From: [Pseudopropionibacterium] massiliense
Lineage (GTDB): Bacteria > Actinomycetota > Actinomycetes > Propionibacteriales > Propionibacteriaceae
Direction: 5' to 3'
Length of the DNA stretch: 64,000 nucleotides
Assembly: GCF_900607225.1 (NCBI RefSeq)
Contig: NZ_LR027842.1
Location: 1 to 64,000, forward strand
A program made the position numbers and the translations under genes. The notes under the pieces were generated by a model. It was given only the letters and a program-made list of their open reading frames with translations, ran no database searches and was not told where the DNA came from. Below are positions 36,206 through 44,488 of this stretch, in pieces. Positions within the stretch are counted from its first letter, which is position 1, and every line of letters begins with the position of its first letter.

Positions 36206-37282
36206 ATGTCACTGTTTGAACTCCGCCGCACCGACCGTCCCACGCCCGAGGCCGAGCGCGCCGCCATCGTGGCGGATCCGGTGTTCGGGAAGTTCTACGC
36301 CGACCACATGGCCGTCGCCGACTACACCGAGGGCCTCGGCTGGCGCGACGCCCGCATCATCCCGACGGGCCAGTGGCAGCTGCACCCCGCGGCCGCGGTG
36401 TTCCACTACGGGCAGGAGATCTTCGAGGGGCTGAAGGCCTACCGCCACGCCGACTCCTCGGTGTGGCTGTTCCGTCCCGAGAGGAACGCGCGACGTTTCA
36501 TCTCCTCCGCGGAGCGCCTCGAGATGGCGCCCCTCCCGGAGGAGCTGTTCCTCGCATCCCTCGACGAACTGGTCGCGCTGGAGCAGGCCTGGGTGCCGCA
36601 ACCCGAGGGTGAGCGCAGCCTGTACCTGCGTCCCTTCGAGATCGCCGACGAACCCTATCTCGGGGTGCGTGAGGCCAAGAACTACCGCTACGGCCTGCTC
36701 GCCTCGCCCGTCGGCGCCTACTACCCGGCCCCGGTGAAGCTGTGGGTCACCCCCACCTACACGCGGGCCGCACCCGGCGGCACCGGCACCGCGAAGTGCG
36801 GCGGGAACTACGCCGCCAGTCTCGCCGCCGCCAACGAGGCCGCCGCCCACGGCTGCGGGCAGGTGCTCTACCTCGACGGTGCCGAGCACCGCTGGCTGGA
36901 GGAGTGCGGCACCATGAACTTCATGATGGTCACCGCCGACGACCAGCTCATCACCCCCGCCCTCGGGTCGATCCTGGACGGCGTCACCCGCGACTCGTTG
37001 CTCACCCTCGCGCCCGAGCACGGCCTCACCCCCGTCGAGCGACAGATCTCCATCGACGAGCTGCGCGACGGCATCGCCTCGGGTCGGGTGGTCGAGACCT
37101 TCGCCTGCGGCACGGCCGCCGTCATCACCCCGATCGTCGGTTTCGACTCCCCCGAGCACGGCGCGCAGACCGTCGGGAACGGGGAACCCGGGCCGCACAC
37201 CCGCGAACTGCGCACCCACCTCCTCGACATCCAGTTCGGTCGCGCCGAGGACCGGCACGGCTGGCTGCGTCGCGTGGCCTGA
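36206..37282 (+). CDS. ilvE: Branched-chain amino acid aminotransferase
   Basis: The product has 358 residues, PLP fold type IV. FHYGQEIFEGLKAYRHADSS at the N-terminus, the PLP lysine in GTGTAKCGGNYAASL, the substrate/PLP region EECGTMNFMMV and GVTRDSLLTLAPEHG are diagnostic of bacterial IlvE. It catalyses the last step of Val/Leu/Ile synthesis. It starts at the ATG at 36206. Confidence 0.95.
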   Translation: MSLFELRRTDRPTPEAERAAIVADPVFGKFYADHMAVADYTEGLGWRDARIIPTGQWQLHPAAAVFHYGQEIFEGLKAYRHADSSVWLFRPERNARRFISSAERLEMAPLPEELFLASLDELVALEQAWVPQPEGERSLYLRPFEIADEPYLGVREAKNYRYGLLASPVGAYYPAPVKLWVTPTYTRAAPGGTGTAKCGGNYAASLAAANEAAAHGCGQVLYLDGAEHRWLEECGTMNFMMVTADDQLITPALGSILDGVTRDSLLTLAPEHGLTPVERQISIDELRDGIASGRVVETFACGTAAVITPIVGFDSPEHGAQTVGNGEPGPHTRELRTHLLDIQFGRAEDRHGWLRRVA

Positions 37283-37290
37283 GGCCGAGA

Positions 37291-37770
37291 GTGTTCCGGG
37301 CCGTCATCGGCACCCTCGGGTACGTCGTCCGCGACGGCCGGGTGCTGCTGGTGCACCGTCAGCGCGCGGGCGACGACCACCGCGGCAAGTGGAACGGTCT
37401 CGGCGGCAAGCTGGAGCCCGGAGAGGACGCCGCCGCCTGCCTGAGGCGGGAGCTCCGCGAGGAGGCCGGGATCGAGGTGACCTCCCTGCGGTTGCGCGGC
37501 ACCGTCGCCTGGCCGGGTTTCGGTTCGGACGGCAGCGACTGGTTCGGGCTGGTCTTCCTCGTCGACGCCTTCGACGGCGAACCCCCGGAACGCAACGACG
37601 ACGGCCCGCTGCGCTGGGTTCCCCTCGCCGAGCTCGGCGACCTGCCCATGTGGGAGGGCGACCGCCACTTCCTGCCGCTGGTCTTCGACGACGGACCCCA
37701 GTTCCACGCAGTCATCCCCTACCGTGACGGCGAGGTGATCCCCGAGGGGGTCGCGGTCGCGCGCCCCTGA
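37291..37770 (+). CDS. NUDIX hydrolase, MutT/8-oxo-dGTPase-like
   Basis: The product has 159 residues from a GTG at 37291, 8 bp after ilvE, so it is probably cotranscribed. The Nudix box is GKLEPGEDAAACLRRELREE followed by AGI, fitting GX5EX7REUXEEXGU. WNGLGGKLEPGE and the downstream FDGEPPERNDDGPLRWVPL fit the 8-oxo-dGTP/2-OH-dATP branch. The ribosome-binding site is weak. Confidence 0.85.
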   Translation: MFRAVIGTLGYVVRDGRVLLVHRQRAGDDHRGKWNGLGGKLEPGEDAAACLRRELREEAGIEVTSLRLRGTVAWPGFGSDGSDWFGLVFLVDAFDGEPPERNDDGPLRWVPLAELGDLPMWEGDRHFLPLVFDDGPQFHAVIPYRDGEVIPEGVAVARP

Positions 37771-38131
37771 CCGCCGACCCTCGTCGGCCGGGATCCCCGG
37801 TCTTCCACACGGGCCACCCCGGTGTCTCAGTTTGCTCTCAGATACTCCTCAGATAACGAACCCTGAAGTGATCGTTGTCGTACTTTTGGACGGCGTGGCG
37901 GCTTGCAAGGCGCGGGCCGGCGTGGTCCGGAGCGGCGGCCGGTTCGGCGCACCCGAGCTCCGTCGCGAGAAGTCGAAGATTTCGTGAACTCCCTAGCCAA
38001 AGTGGTTTTGATGCCTCCCGCGATGGGCCGGTGATGAGATGGGGGCGGACTCGTGGGGCTGTGAAGAACCTCGCGCAAGCCCGATCCGCCCCCGGCGGAA
38101 GGCTGAGAATCTTTAGAAAAACCCGGCCGCC
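37771..38131. other. Gene-free region ahead of the Tat/peptidoglycan-binding cluster
   Basis: No convincing reading frame. Part of a 438-bp gap between the NUDIX gene and the first amidase, whose probable promoter motif begins at 38132. Confidence 0.4.
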
Positions 38132-38145
38132 GGTGTTACGCTCGC
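38132..38145 (+). promoter_or_regulatory. Shared upstream motif, copy 1
   Basis: GGTGTTACGCTCGC lies 77 bp before the amidase start. Near-identical motifs precede the NlpC/P60 genes at 40227 and 42801. TTACGCT could contain the -10. Confidence 0.4.
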
Positions 38146-38208
38146 TGCCGTGTCGTCGTGTTCGGCACGGTGACTGGAACCAAGGCCCTGCAGGAAGGAT
38201 GTGAACAC

Positions 38209-39180
38209 GTGCAACCGATCGAGTCCAGGTCCGCCGGCGGGCCGAGCCGGCGTGCAATTCTGTGTTCCGCCTCGATGCTGGGCGTGGCCGGGTTCGGGTT
38301 CGCGGCGGGCGCCGCCACCACGGCCCGGGCAACGGATTTCGCCGACGACTTCCAGCAGGCCGTTCGCTGCGAGCCGGGCCGCAACCTCAGATCCGGTGAG
38401 GCGACCGGGGTCAGCGGCATCGTCATCCACTGGTGGGGGGAGCCCCGCGGCCAGTCCCATCAGAGCGTCGTGGACTACCTGTCCGGCGAGAACGTCCGCT
38501 GGTCCTCCGCCCATTACGTGGTGAGCAGCGACCGGGTCACCCAGCTCGTCGGGCTCGCGGACACCGCGTTCCACGCGGGCGTCTACGACATCAACGCCCG
38601 GAGCATCGGCATCGAGTGCCGTCCCGAGATGGATGACGCCACCCTGGACAGGGTCCGTGACCTGGTGCAGAAGCTCAACGGCTGTTTCGGGCCCCTGTGG
38701 CTGGAACCGCACCAGGCGTTCTCCTCCACCGGCTGCCCCGGCGCCTACATGAGCAGGATTCCCGAGCTGAAGGTCCTGGCGGCCGGCTCCACGGAATTCC
38801 CGCCGACGCCCAGCGTGGTCGATGCGAACGACGGGCTCCTGGACGTGGACGGGTACTGGGGATCCGCCACCACCCGCCGGCTCCAGGAGATGCTCGGCAC
38901 ACCCGTCGATGGCGTGGTGTCGAAGCAGGACACCGGTTGGAAGACCGCCAATCCCGCCCTGGTCAGCGGCTGGGAATGGGTCTCCGGGGCCGCCGCGACG
39001 GGATCGACCGTCATCCGGGCGGTTCAACAGGTGGTGGAAACCGAGGTTGACGGCCTGATCGGCCCGAACACGATCCGCGCCATTCAGCGACACTTCGGAG
39101 TCGCTGAGGAGGGAAGCTTCCCGGAGGGGGCGCCCGGCATCGTCGAGATGCAGAGGGCCCTCAACGCCGGAAAGTTCTAG
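38209..39180 (+). CDS. Tat-exported N-acetylmuramoyl-L-alanine amidase with C-terminal peptidoglycan-binding module
   Basis: The product has 323 residues from a GTG at 38209 (AGGAAGGA upstream). The Tat signal is PSRRAILCSASMLGVAGFG. The Amidase_2 domain (about 45-190) has candidate zinc ligands H74 (IVIHWWGEP), H168 and C176 (EPHQAFSSTGCPG). The C-terminal module (about 215-320) has repeated PG_binding_1-like units: VDGYWGSATTRRLQEMLG, SGWEWVSG and VDGLIGPNTIRAIQRHFG. It should cleave the glycan-peptide bond of peptidoglycan outside the membrane. It is the closest paralogue of the gene at 41416. Confidence 0.86.
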   Translation: MQPIESRSAGGPSRRAILCSASMLGVAGFGFAAGAATTARATDFADDFQQAVRCEPGRNLRSGEATGVSGIVIHWWGEPRGQSHQSVVDYLSGENVRWSSAHYVVSSDRVTQLVGLADTAFHAGVYDINARSIGIECRPEMDDATLDRVRDLVQKLNGCFGPLWLEPHQAFSSTGCPGAYMSRIPELKVLAAGSTEFPPTPSVVDANDGLLDVDGYWGSATTRRLQEMLGTPVDGVVSKQDTGWKTANPALVSGWEWVSGAAATGSTVIRAVQQVVETEVDGLIGPNTIRAIQRHFGVAEEGSFPEGAPGIVEMQRALNAGKF

Positions 39181-39223
39181 AGGGGCATGCGCATGAGTGA
39201 CTGACTGCAGTGCCTCTGAAAGA

Positions 39224-39259
39224 CGAGGTCGGTGCCGGGGGCGCTGGTTCCCGACCTCG
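39224..39259 (+). terminator. Hairpin after the first amidase gene
   Basis: CGAGGTCGG (39224-39232) pairs with CCGACCTCG (39251-39259), 44 bp past the amidase stop. Confidence 0.45.
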
Positions 39260-40099
39260 CCTGGGTCGCCTGATCGGCTGCCGCGGCGCGTGGGATCCTC
39301 AGGGGAACGGACCCGCGACCTGACCGCGACCGCAGAGTTCCGTCGGCTCCGTCGCCTCAGGGGGGTGCCGGGGAGACAACGGGGGAAAGCCTCCGGCGTC
39401 ACCGGGGACCGGGTGGTGACACCGGAACTGGAGAACCGGAACCAGCGATGACCAGTACGATCAGGCGGCCCGGGGCCTCGTGCGCCACACCGTGGTGGCC
39501 GCGGGCGGGACGTCCTGAAGGGGATGGTTCCCGAGACGATGGCCGTGGGCTCCCGTTCGTCGAAGTCGGTGAGCCCTCACGTGAGCGCCGGCGAACGGCT
39601 GCGGCGAACCAGGTCCCCTGACGCTGCCCTGCCGTGACGAAGGGACGAAGGAGTGGTGGGCATCCCCGGAACCCGCCGATCCGCCACCGGCGTCCGGACG
39701 GACGGGGAACAGGCGCTTGGGGCCTCCGCGACACCGGGTGCCGGCGGGGCCCGGGCATCCCTGTGGGAGGCCTCGGATTGCCCGCTGTTTATTTTCAGTT
39801 GCAAAGCTAAGTGGCCTGATTTGTCGTCCTTTCGGCTAGTCCTGAGGTTCCGGTGACGACTCATCCGGGCCGTCTCCCGGGGCTTTCCTGCGCCGGATCG
39901 AGCCCGTGGTCCGAGAGAATCCGGGAGCAAAATGCCTAGTCAGAGCCCGTTTTGCCCGCTTGGGTGAGCTCGCGGGGTGGTTGCCGCGGCGGCGTCGACG
40001 CCTCCGTCGCCCCTCTCCGGTTCTTCCGGTGCGGAGCGACGGGGTCGCACGAGAAAGCTGGGAGGAGCCTGAAATTTCCTCAGGGGGGTGACCCCCTCG
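39260..40099. other. Long gene-free region inside the peptidoglycan-binding cluster
   Basis: About 0.8 kb (part of a 1046-bp gap) with only short frames of unconvincing composition. No trace of the Tat signal or binding module was found in it. An AT-richer patch lies at about 39780-39850. It may be decayed coding DNA or hold an undetected RNA. Confidence 0.4.
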
Positions 40100-40112
40100 A
40101 TGTTAGGCTCGC
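40100..40112 (+). promoter_or_regulatory. Shared upstream motif, copy 2
   Basis: ATGTTAGGCTCGC, followed by GTCGTGA, lies 127 bp before the NlpC/P60 gene. It is preceded by GGTGACCCCCTCG, which recurs upstream of 46900. Confidence 0.42.
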
Positions 40113-40226
40113 AGAGCGTCGTGAGGTTTTCGATGCACACAAGGGTTTGATCTTCTGACGAAGGGGCCCATTCGTCACGGATCACTATCACTGAATGAAC
40201 AAGGTCAACGAACAAGGAATGGATCG

Positions 40227-41102
40227 ATGACGATTATGCAACCGCGGATGTCTCGTAGGAGCATCCTTTCCACCCTCGCAGTCGGCGTTCCCGCAATGGG
40301 AGTTCTGGGAGCCATCAACCTTGTTGGCGCAAATCCCGCAGCGGCCGCCTATTCGGGCTCTGATTTCCTTCAGACTGCTGCGACCAAGAACGGCTGCCCC
40401 TACATCTGGGGCGATGCCGGACCCTCGAGCTTCGACTGCTCCGGACTGGTTCTGTGGTCGCTCACCCAGCTCGGGATCTCCTTCCCGCGCACCTCCGGTG
40501 AGCAGTACAACTCCTGCTACCCGATCGACCTCGCCCAGGGCTACGCGACTCCGGGCGCCATCCTGTGGTTCCCCGGGCACATCGGCATCTCCTGTGGTGA
40601 CGGTGGAACCTCCTTCGAGGCGCAGAGCGAAGAGGTCGGAGTCGGGTACTTCACCGGCACCGGATGGACCGCGGCCGGTCTGGTTCCGGGCCTCGACTAC
40701 AGCGGCGCGCCGGGCACCGGCGGTGGCGGCGGTGGCGGCGGCACGAACTCCGATGGTTCGCTGAACGTTGACGGCTACTGGGGCAGCGCCACCACCAGCA
40801 AGCTCCAGGAGGTGCTCGGCACACCCGTCGATGGCATCGTCTCCAGCCAGGCCCGGTCCTGGAAGGCCAGCAACCCCGGCCTGGCCAGCGGCTGGGAGTG
40901 GGTCTCCGACAGCTCCGCCACCGGCTCCGAGGTGATCCGCGCGGTTCAGCGGAAGGTGGGCGTCGAGGCCGACGGTCTGATCGGTCCGAACACGATCAAG
41001 GCCATTCAGGGTCACTTCGGAACCGTTCAGGACGGGTGCTTCTCGGATCAGTCCTCCTGCGTCATGGCGCTGCAGAAGGCGCTCAACAACGGAACCTTCT
41101 GA
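40227..41102 (+). CDS. Tat-exported NlpC/P60 peptidoglycan hydrolase with peptidoglycan-binding module
   Basis: The product has 291 residues. The Tat signal is MSRRSILSTLAVGVPAMGVL (to about residue 40). The NlpC/P60 domain (about 42-155) has the catalytic Cys in SFDCSGLV (C71) and the His in WFPGHIGISCGDG (H118). A Gly-rich linker leads to the shared module (VDGYWGSATTSKLQEVLG, SGWEWVSD, ADGLIGPNTIKAIQGHFG) and a terminal unit with two cysteines (DGCFSDQSSC). It probably cleaves stem peptides. Its Tat signal is almost identical to those at 46900 and 47531, pointing to recent duplication. Confidence 0.88.
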   Translation: MTIMQPRMSRRSILSTLAVGVPAMGVLGAINLVGANPAAAAYSGSDFLQTAATKNGCPYIWGDAGPSSFDCSGLVLWSLTQLGISFPRTSGEQYNSCYPIDLAQGYATPGAILWFPGHIGISCGDGGTSFEAQSEEVGVGYFTGTGWTAAGLVPGLDYSGAPGTGGGGGGGGTNSDGSLNVDGYWGSATTSKLQEVLGTPVDGIVSSQARSWKASNPGLASGWEWVSDSSATGSEVIRAVQRKVGVEADGLIGPNTIKAIQGHFGTVQDGCFSDQSSCVMALQKALNNGTF

Positions 41103-41109
41103 TGTTCTT

Positions 41110-41142
41110 GGTGCGGGCCCCTTTCTCGCCGGGGCCCGCACC
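41110..41142 (+). terminator. Strong hairpin terminator after the NlpC/P60 gene
   Basis: GGTGCGGGCCCC (41110-41121) and GGGGCCCGCACC (41131-41142) form a perfect 12-bp stem 8 bp past the stop. The rest of the 313-bp gap to 41416 shows no gene. Confidence 0.7.
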
Positions 41143-41415
41143 GAATTCCCCATCACCTTTCCGACGTTCCGGTTTCGCCACCAAGACTGCTTTTCGCAAC
41201 GACCTGATGTGTCTCTCCTCTGTGTCGTGAGACCGGAAAATCCGACGGCTGGATTTACTGCGCCCCTACCCAATTTCCGGGACCTTCCATGGCGGGCAGA
41301 TGTTGCCGACATCGCTGAAATCCCCGTCATTGTCCCTAGCCATTTTTGATTCATTTCAACCGAACTCAGCTCGGAACCCCCGGTAGCGGGCCGAGCTGGA
41401 AGGAACTGATAGTCC

Positions 41416-42450
41416 ATGCATTCAATCGATTCACATTCCACCGGTAGCGGATTGAGTCGTCGCGCGGTTCTACGGTCCGCATCTGTCCTGGGTCTGGCGG
41501 GTTTCGGGCTCATGGGTGCGGGGTCCCTGCCGGCCCACGCCGCTGATTTCGCCGACGACTTCCAGCAGGCGGTCAACTACGACGCGGGCCGTACCTTCGC
41601 ATCCGGCGCAGCAGCCTCCTTGACGGGCATCGTCATCCACTGGTGGGGAGAACCCAACGGTCAGACGCATCAGGGCGTCGTCAACTACCTGGCTGGTGAC
41701 AACGCAGCCGAGGTGTCGGCCCACTACGTGGTCAGCAGCGAGGGAATCACGCAGATCGTGGATCTGGGTGACACCGCCTACCATGCCGGCGTCTACTCCA
41801 TCAACGCGCAGAGCATCGGCATCGAGTGCTCCCCCGAGATGGACGAGGGCACCCTGCAGCGGCTGCGCGGACTGATCCAGAACCTCAACGGACGCTTCGG
41901 CCCGCTCTGGCTCGAACCCCACAAGGCATTCGTCTCGACGGGTTGCCCGGGAACCTACGTGAGCAGGATCCAGGAGCTCAAGGTCCTGGCTGCAGGCTCC
42001 GCCGATCAGATTCCACCAACCCCCGGCGACCCGATGCCCGTCGCCCCGGAGCCGGATCCCGGCGGTGGCGGGAACGTGCCAGGGGACCCGGGCACTCCCC
42101 CCAGCTCGCTCCAGGTGGACGGCTGGTGGGGGGCCTCGACCACGAAGCTTCTCCAATCGGTCCTGGGAACCCCGGTCGACGGCGTGGTCTCGGGCCAGAG
42201 CAAGACCTGGCAGGCCAAGAACCCCGGCCTGGTCAGCGGCTGGGAGTGGGTCCCCGAGGCCTCCGCCACCGGCTCCGAGGTGATCCGTGCGGTCCAGCAG
42301 AAAGTGGGCGCCGAGGTCGACGGCCTGATCGGCCCGAACACGATCAAGGCCATCCAGAAGCACTTCGGCACCACCCAGGACGGGTGCTTCTCGGAACAGT
42401 CGTCCTGCATCATGGCGCTGCAGAAGAAGCTCAACAGCGGCACCTTCTGA
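41416..42450 (+). CDS. Tat-exported N-acetylmuramoyl-L-alanine amidase with peptidoglycan-binding module, second copy
   Basis: The product has 344 residues, with GGAAGGAA about 10 nt before the ATG. The Tat signal is LSRRAVLRSASVLGLAGFG. The Amidase_2 domain has H75 (IVIHWWGEP) and C177 (VSTGCPG) as candidate zinc ligands. A Pro/Gly linker is followed by the shared module and the two-cysteine tail (DGCFSEQSSC). Strongly similar to the gene at 38209 over the catalytic domain, but its linker is longer and its C-terminal tail matches the NlpC/P60 gene at 40227, so domains may have been exchanged between paralogues. Confidence 0.88.
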   Translation: MHSIDSHSTGSGLSRRAVLRSASVLGLAGFGLMGAGSLPAHAADFADDFQQAVNYDAGRTFASGAAASLTGIVIHWWGEPNGQTHQGVVNYLAGDNAAEVSAHYVVSSEGITQIVDLGDTAYHAGVYSINAQSIGIECSPEMDEGTLQRLRGLIQNLNGRFGPLWLEPHKAFVSTGCPGTYVSRIQELKVLAAGSADQIPPTPGDPMPVAPEPDPGGGGNVPGDPGTPPSSLQVDGWWGASTTKLLQSVLGTPVDGVVSGQSKTWQAKNPGLVSGWEWVPEASATGSEVIRAVQQKVGAEVDGLIGPNTIKAIQKHFGTTQDGCFSEQSSCIMALQKKLNSGTF

Positions 42451-42508
42451 ATTGACGTCGCGGGGCGTGGGACCCGGAGCGGGCCCATGTCCCGGCCATT
42501 CCCGACCG

Positions 42509-42547
42509 ACGGACCTCGTCGCACGGCTCCCGCGCGACGAGGTCCGT
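42509..42547 (+). terminator. Hairpin terminator after the second amidase
   Basis: A perfect 14-bp stem, ACGGACCTCGTCGC (42509-42522) with its complement (42534-42547), around an 11-nt loop. Confidence 0.68.
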
Positions 42548-42680
42548 TGGTCGGAACAGCGTCCCCGTCACGACGTGCACCGCTGCCGTGGCGCCTTCCC
42601 GCCGAGGCAGGGGCGTCCTGATGAACCTTCCACCGGACCCACTCGATTTCGAGAGGGTTCCCCGTGGACCCTCGCCCCGT

Positions 42681-42694
42681 GGTGTTAGGCTCGC
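42681..42694 (+). promoter_or_regulatory. Shared upstream motif, copy 3
   Basis: GGTGTTAGGCTCGC, followed by GTCGTGA, lies 120 bp before the gene at 42801. The leader after it also resembles that of 40227 (a GGGCTCGATTCT stretch), so promoter and leader were duplicated with the gene. Confidence 0.42.
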
Positions 42695-42800
42695 GGCAGC
42701 GTCGTGAAGTAATCGGCGTGGAAGCAGGGCTCGATTCTCTGGGGGAGGGACCTGATCCACCAGGGGTTCGGCCGTGATCTTGAGGTTGGAGGAGTCCGCC

Positions 42801-43652
42801 ATGACGGTTGTGCGGTCACGATTATCGCGCAGGAATCTGCTCACCGCGGCTGTTCTCGGGGGCCCGGTCGCGGGCTGTCTGGGTGCGGCCACCCGGTTCG
42901 GTGCGCTACCGGCGGCGGCCGCCGCGTCGGGGCGGGACTTCCTGCAGGTGGTCACGAGCAAGGCAGGGTGCGCCTATGCCTCGGGCGGTTCGGGCCCGGA
43001 TGCCTTTGACTGCCCGGGGTTGATCCACTGGGCCCTGGCGCAGCTCGGAATCTCCTTCCCGGAGGCCTCCGGCGAGCAGATCAACGCCTGCACGGTGATC
43101 GACCTCAACGAGGCGAAGAAAACACCGGGGGCACTCCTGTGGTTCCCCGGAACCATCGCCGTCTCCTGCGGCGACGGGGTGACCACCTTCGAGGCGCGCG
43201 ACGAGAACAGCCTCGTCGGATACTTCACCACCGAACCGTCGGGCTCCAAGAGCTGGACCAACGGCGGCCTGATCCCGGCGCTCAGCTACGCCTCACCGCC
43301 CTCCACGGTGCTGACCGTCGACGGCTACTGGGGACCCAGCACCACCCGGCGTCTCCAGGAGGTGCTCAAAACCTCCGTCGACGGTCAGGTGTCGAGCCAG
43401 GCCATTTCCTGGAAGGCCAAGAATCCGGGACTGACCGGCGGATGGGAGTGGGTCCCCGACGACCAGGCGGCGGGATCACTGGTGATCACCGCGCTCCAGC
43501 AAAGGCTGGGAATCGAAGCGGACGGACTGGTCGGCACCGGCACCATCATGGCCCTCGAGAAGTACTGCGGCACACCCCAGGACGGGTACTTCGGGGAGGC
43601 CTCGGCCTGCATCAAGGAATTGCAGAAGAACCTCAACAGCGGCGTTCTCTGA
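42801..43652 (+). CDS. Tat-exported NlpC/P60-like protein with substituted catalytic histidine, plus peptidoglycan-binding module
   Basis: The product has 283 residues from the ATG at 42801, with GGAGGAG upstream. The Tat signal is RLSRRNLLTAAVLGG. The NlpC/P60-like domain aligns column by column with that at 40227: the Cys is kept (C71 in FDCPGLI), but the catalytic His position is Thr (T118 in WFPGTIAVSCGDG). The C-terminal module is complete (VDGYWGPSTTRRLQEVL, GGWEWVPD, ADGLVGTGTIMALEKYCG). Probably inactive as a peptidase and used for wall binding or regulation, unless another His takes over. Confidence 0.83.
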   Translation: MTVVRSRLSRRNLLTAAVLGGPVAGCLGAATRFGALPAAAAASGRDFLQVVTSKAGCAYASGGSGPDAFDCPGLIHWALAQLGISFPEASGEQINACTVIDLNEAKKTPGALLWFPGTIAVSCGDGVTTFEARDENSLVGYFTTEPSGSKSWTNGGLIPALSYASPPSTVLTVDGYWGPSTTRRLQEVLKTSVDGQVSSQAISWKAKNPGLTGGWEWVPDDQAAGSLVITALQQRLGIEADGLVGTGTIMALEKYCGTPQDGYFGEASACIKELQKNLNSGVL

Positions 43653-43783
43653 ACCGGTTCCCCGCACCGTCGAACCGACCTCAGGGATCGTTCCGGGAAA
43701 ACTCAGGGGTGTGCAGCTCTGGTGTCGCCGCGGCCACGCGGCGACACTGGAACCCGGGGTCTCAGCGAAAAATGGAGGACGAC

Positions 43784-44302
43784 ATGAGCCAAGAGCAGCG
43801 TGACCAGCAGGCCCACGAGGCCGAGAACATCCAACCCGGGGATACCGGGGCTCCCGAGGGGGAGATCATTCCCGAGAAGACCGGGCAGGGCAGGACGGAC
43901 AACGAAAGACTCGACGACGCCGCACTCAAGTTCATGGCGGACGCCGCCTACGCCGTCGCGGGGTTCGCCGGGCTCGTGGGCGAGAAGGCGAGGGCCTTCT
44001 ACGACGAGCAGCGCGCCGAGTACGCAAAAACCCACCCGGACGTCGAATCGCCCGGCGCCAGGGAGTTCCTTGAGCAGCTCGGCAGTCAGCTGAACCGATT
44101 CGTCGACGAGATCGGCCGCAGTTTCCGCGAACTCAGCGACAAGGGTCGCGAGGTCATGAACACCACCGGATCCGGAACCCCCGAGGACGCCGGGAAGACC
44201 GAGAACACCCCGGTCGAGGAGACCGACCCCGAGAAGCCCCACGCGGAAGAACCCAACGGTGAGGAATACGGCGAGGAGTACACGCAACCCGAGAACAAGT
44301 AG
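43784..44302 (+). CDS. Acidic hypothetical protein
   Basis: The product has 172 residues from the ATG at 43784 with GGAGG 5 nt upstream. A Glu/Gln-rich disordered N-terminus is followed by a helical centre (AALKFMADAAYAVAGFAGLV, then EKARAFYDEQRAEYAKTHPD and LGSQLNRFVDEIGRSFRELS) and a long Glu/Pro-rich tail. No signal peptide is seen. The amphipathic helices could associate with membrane or form coiled coils. No family was recognised. Confidence 0.62.
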   Translation: MSQEQRDQQAHEAENIQPGDTGAPEGEIIPEKTGQGRTDNERLDDAALKFMADAAYAVAGFAGLVGEKARAFYDEQRAEYAKTHPDVESPGAREFLEQLGSQLNRFVDEIGRSFRELSDKGREVMNTTGSGTPEDAGKTENTPVEETDPEKPHAEEPNGEEYGEEYTQPENK

Positions 44303-44310
44303 CCACTCCC

Positions 44311-44466
44311 CGAAGCCGGTTGAGCCGGCCTGCGAGCGTCAGCGAGCGGGCCGTGTCGAAACCATGGTGAGGGTGTCCGGGGTCTTGTGGTCGGGTCTGT
44401 CTGTCGGCTGCGGGGTGGTTTCGACCCGGGCTGCTCGTTCCTCGCGGCCCGGCTCAACCGGCTTTG
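44311..44466. repeat. Dispersed repeat family A, near-complete copy
   Basis: The left arm GCCGGTTGAGCCGGCCTGCG and right arm GGTGGTTTCGACCCGGGCTG...CGCGGCCCGGCTCAACCGGC are imperfect reverse complements around a GGGTGTCCGGGGTCTTGTGG middle. It lies directly before murT. Confidence 0.78.
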
Positions 44467-44488
44467 TCCTTTGGCTAGGATTCCCCTC

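Noticed and set aside
39197-39758. Short frames on both strands in the gap after the first amidase
   Set aside because: No ribosome-binding site, no motif, and biased composition. They are treated as non-coding.
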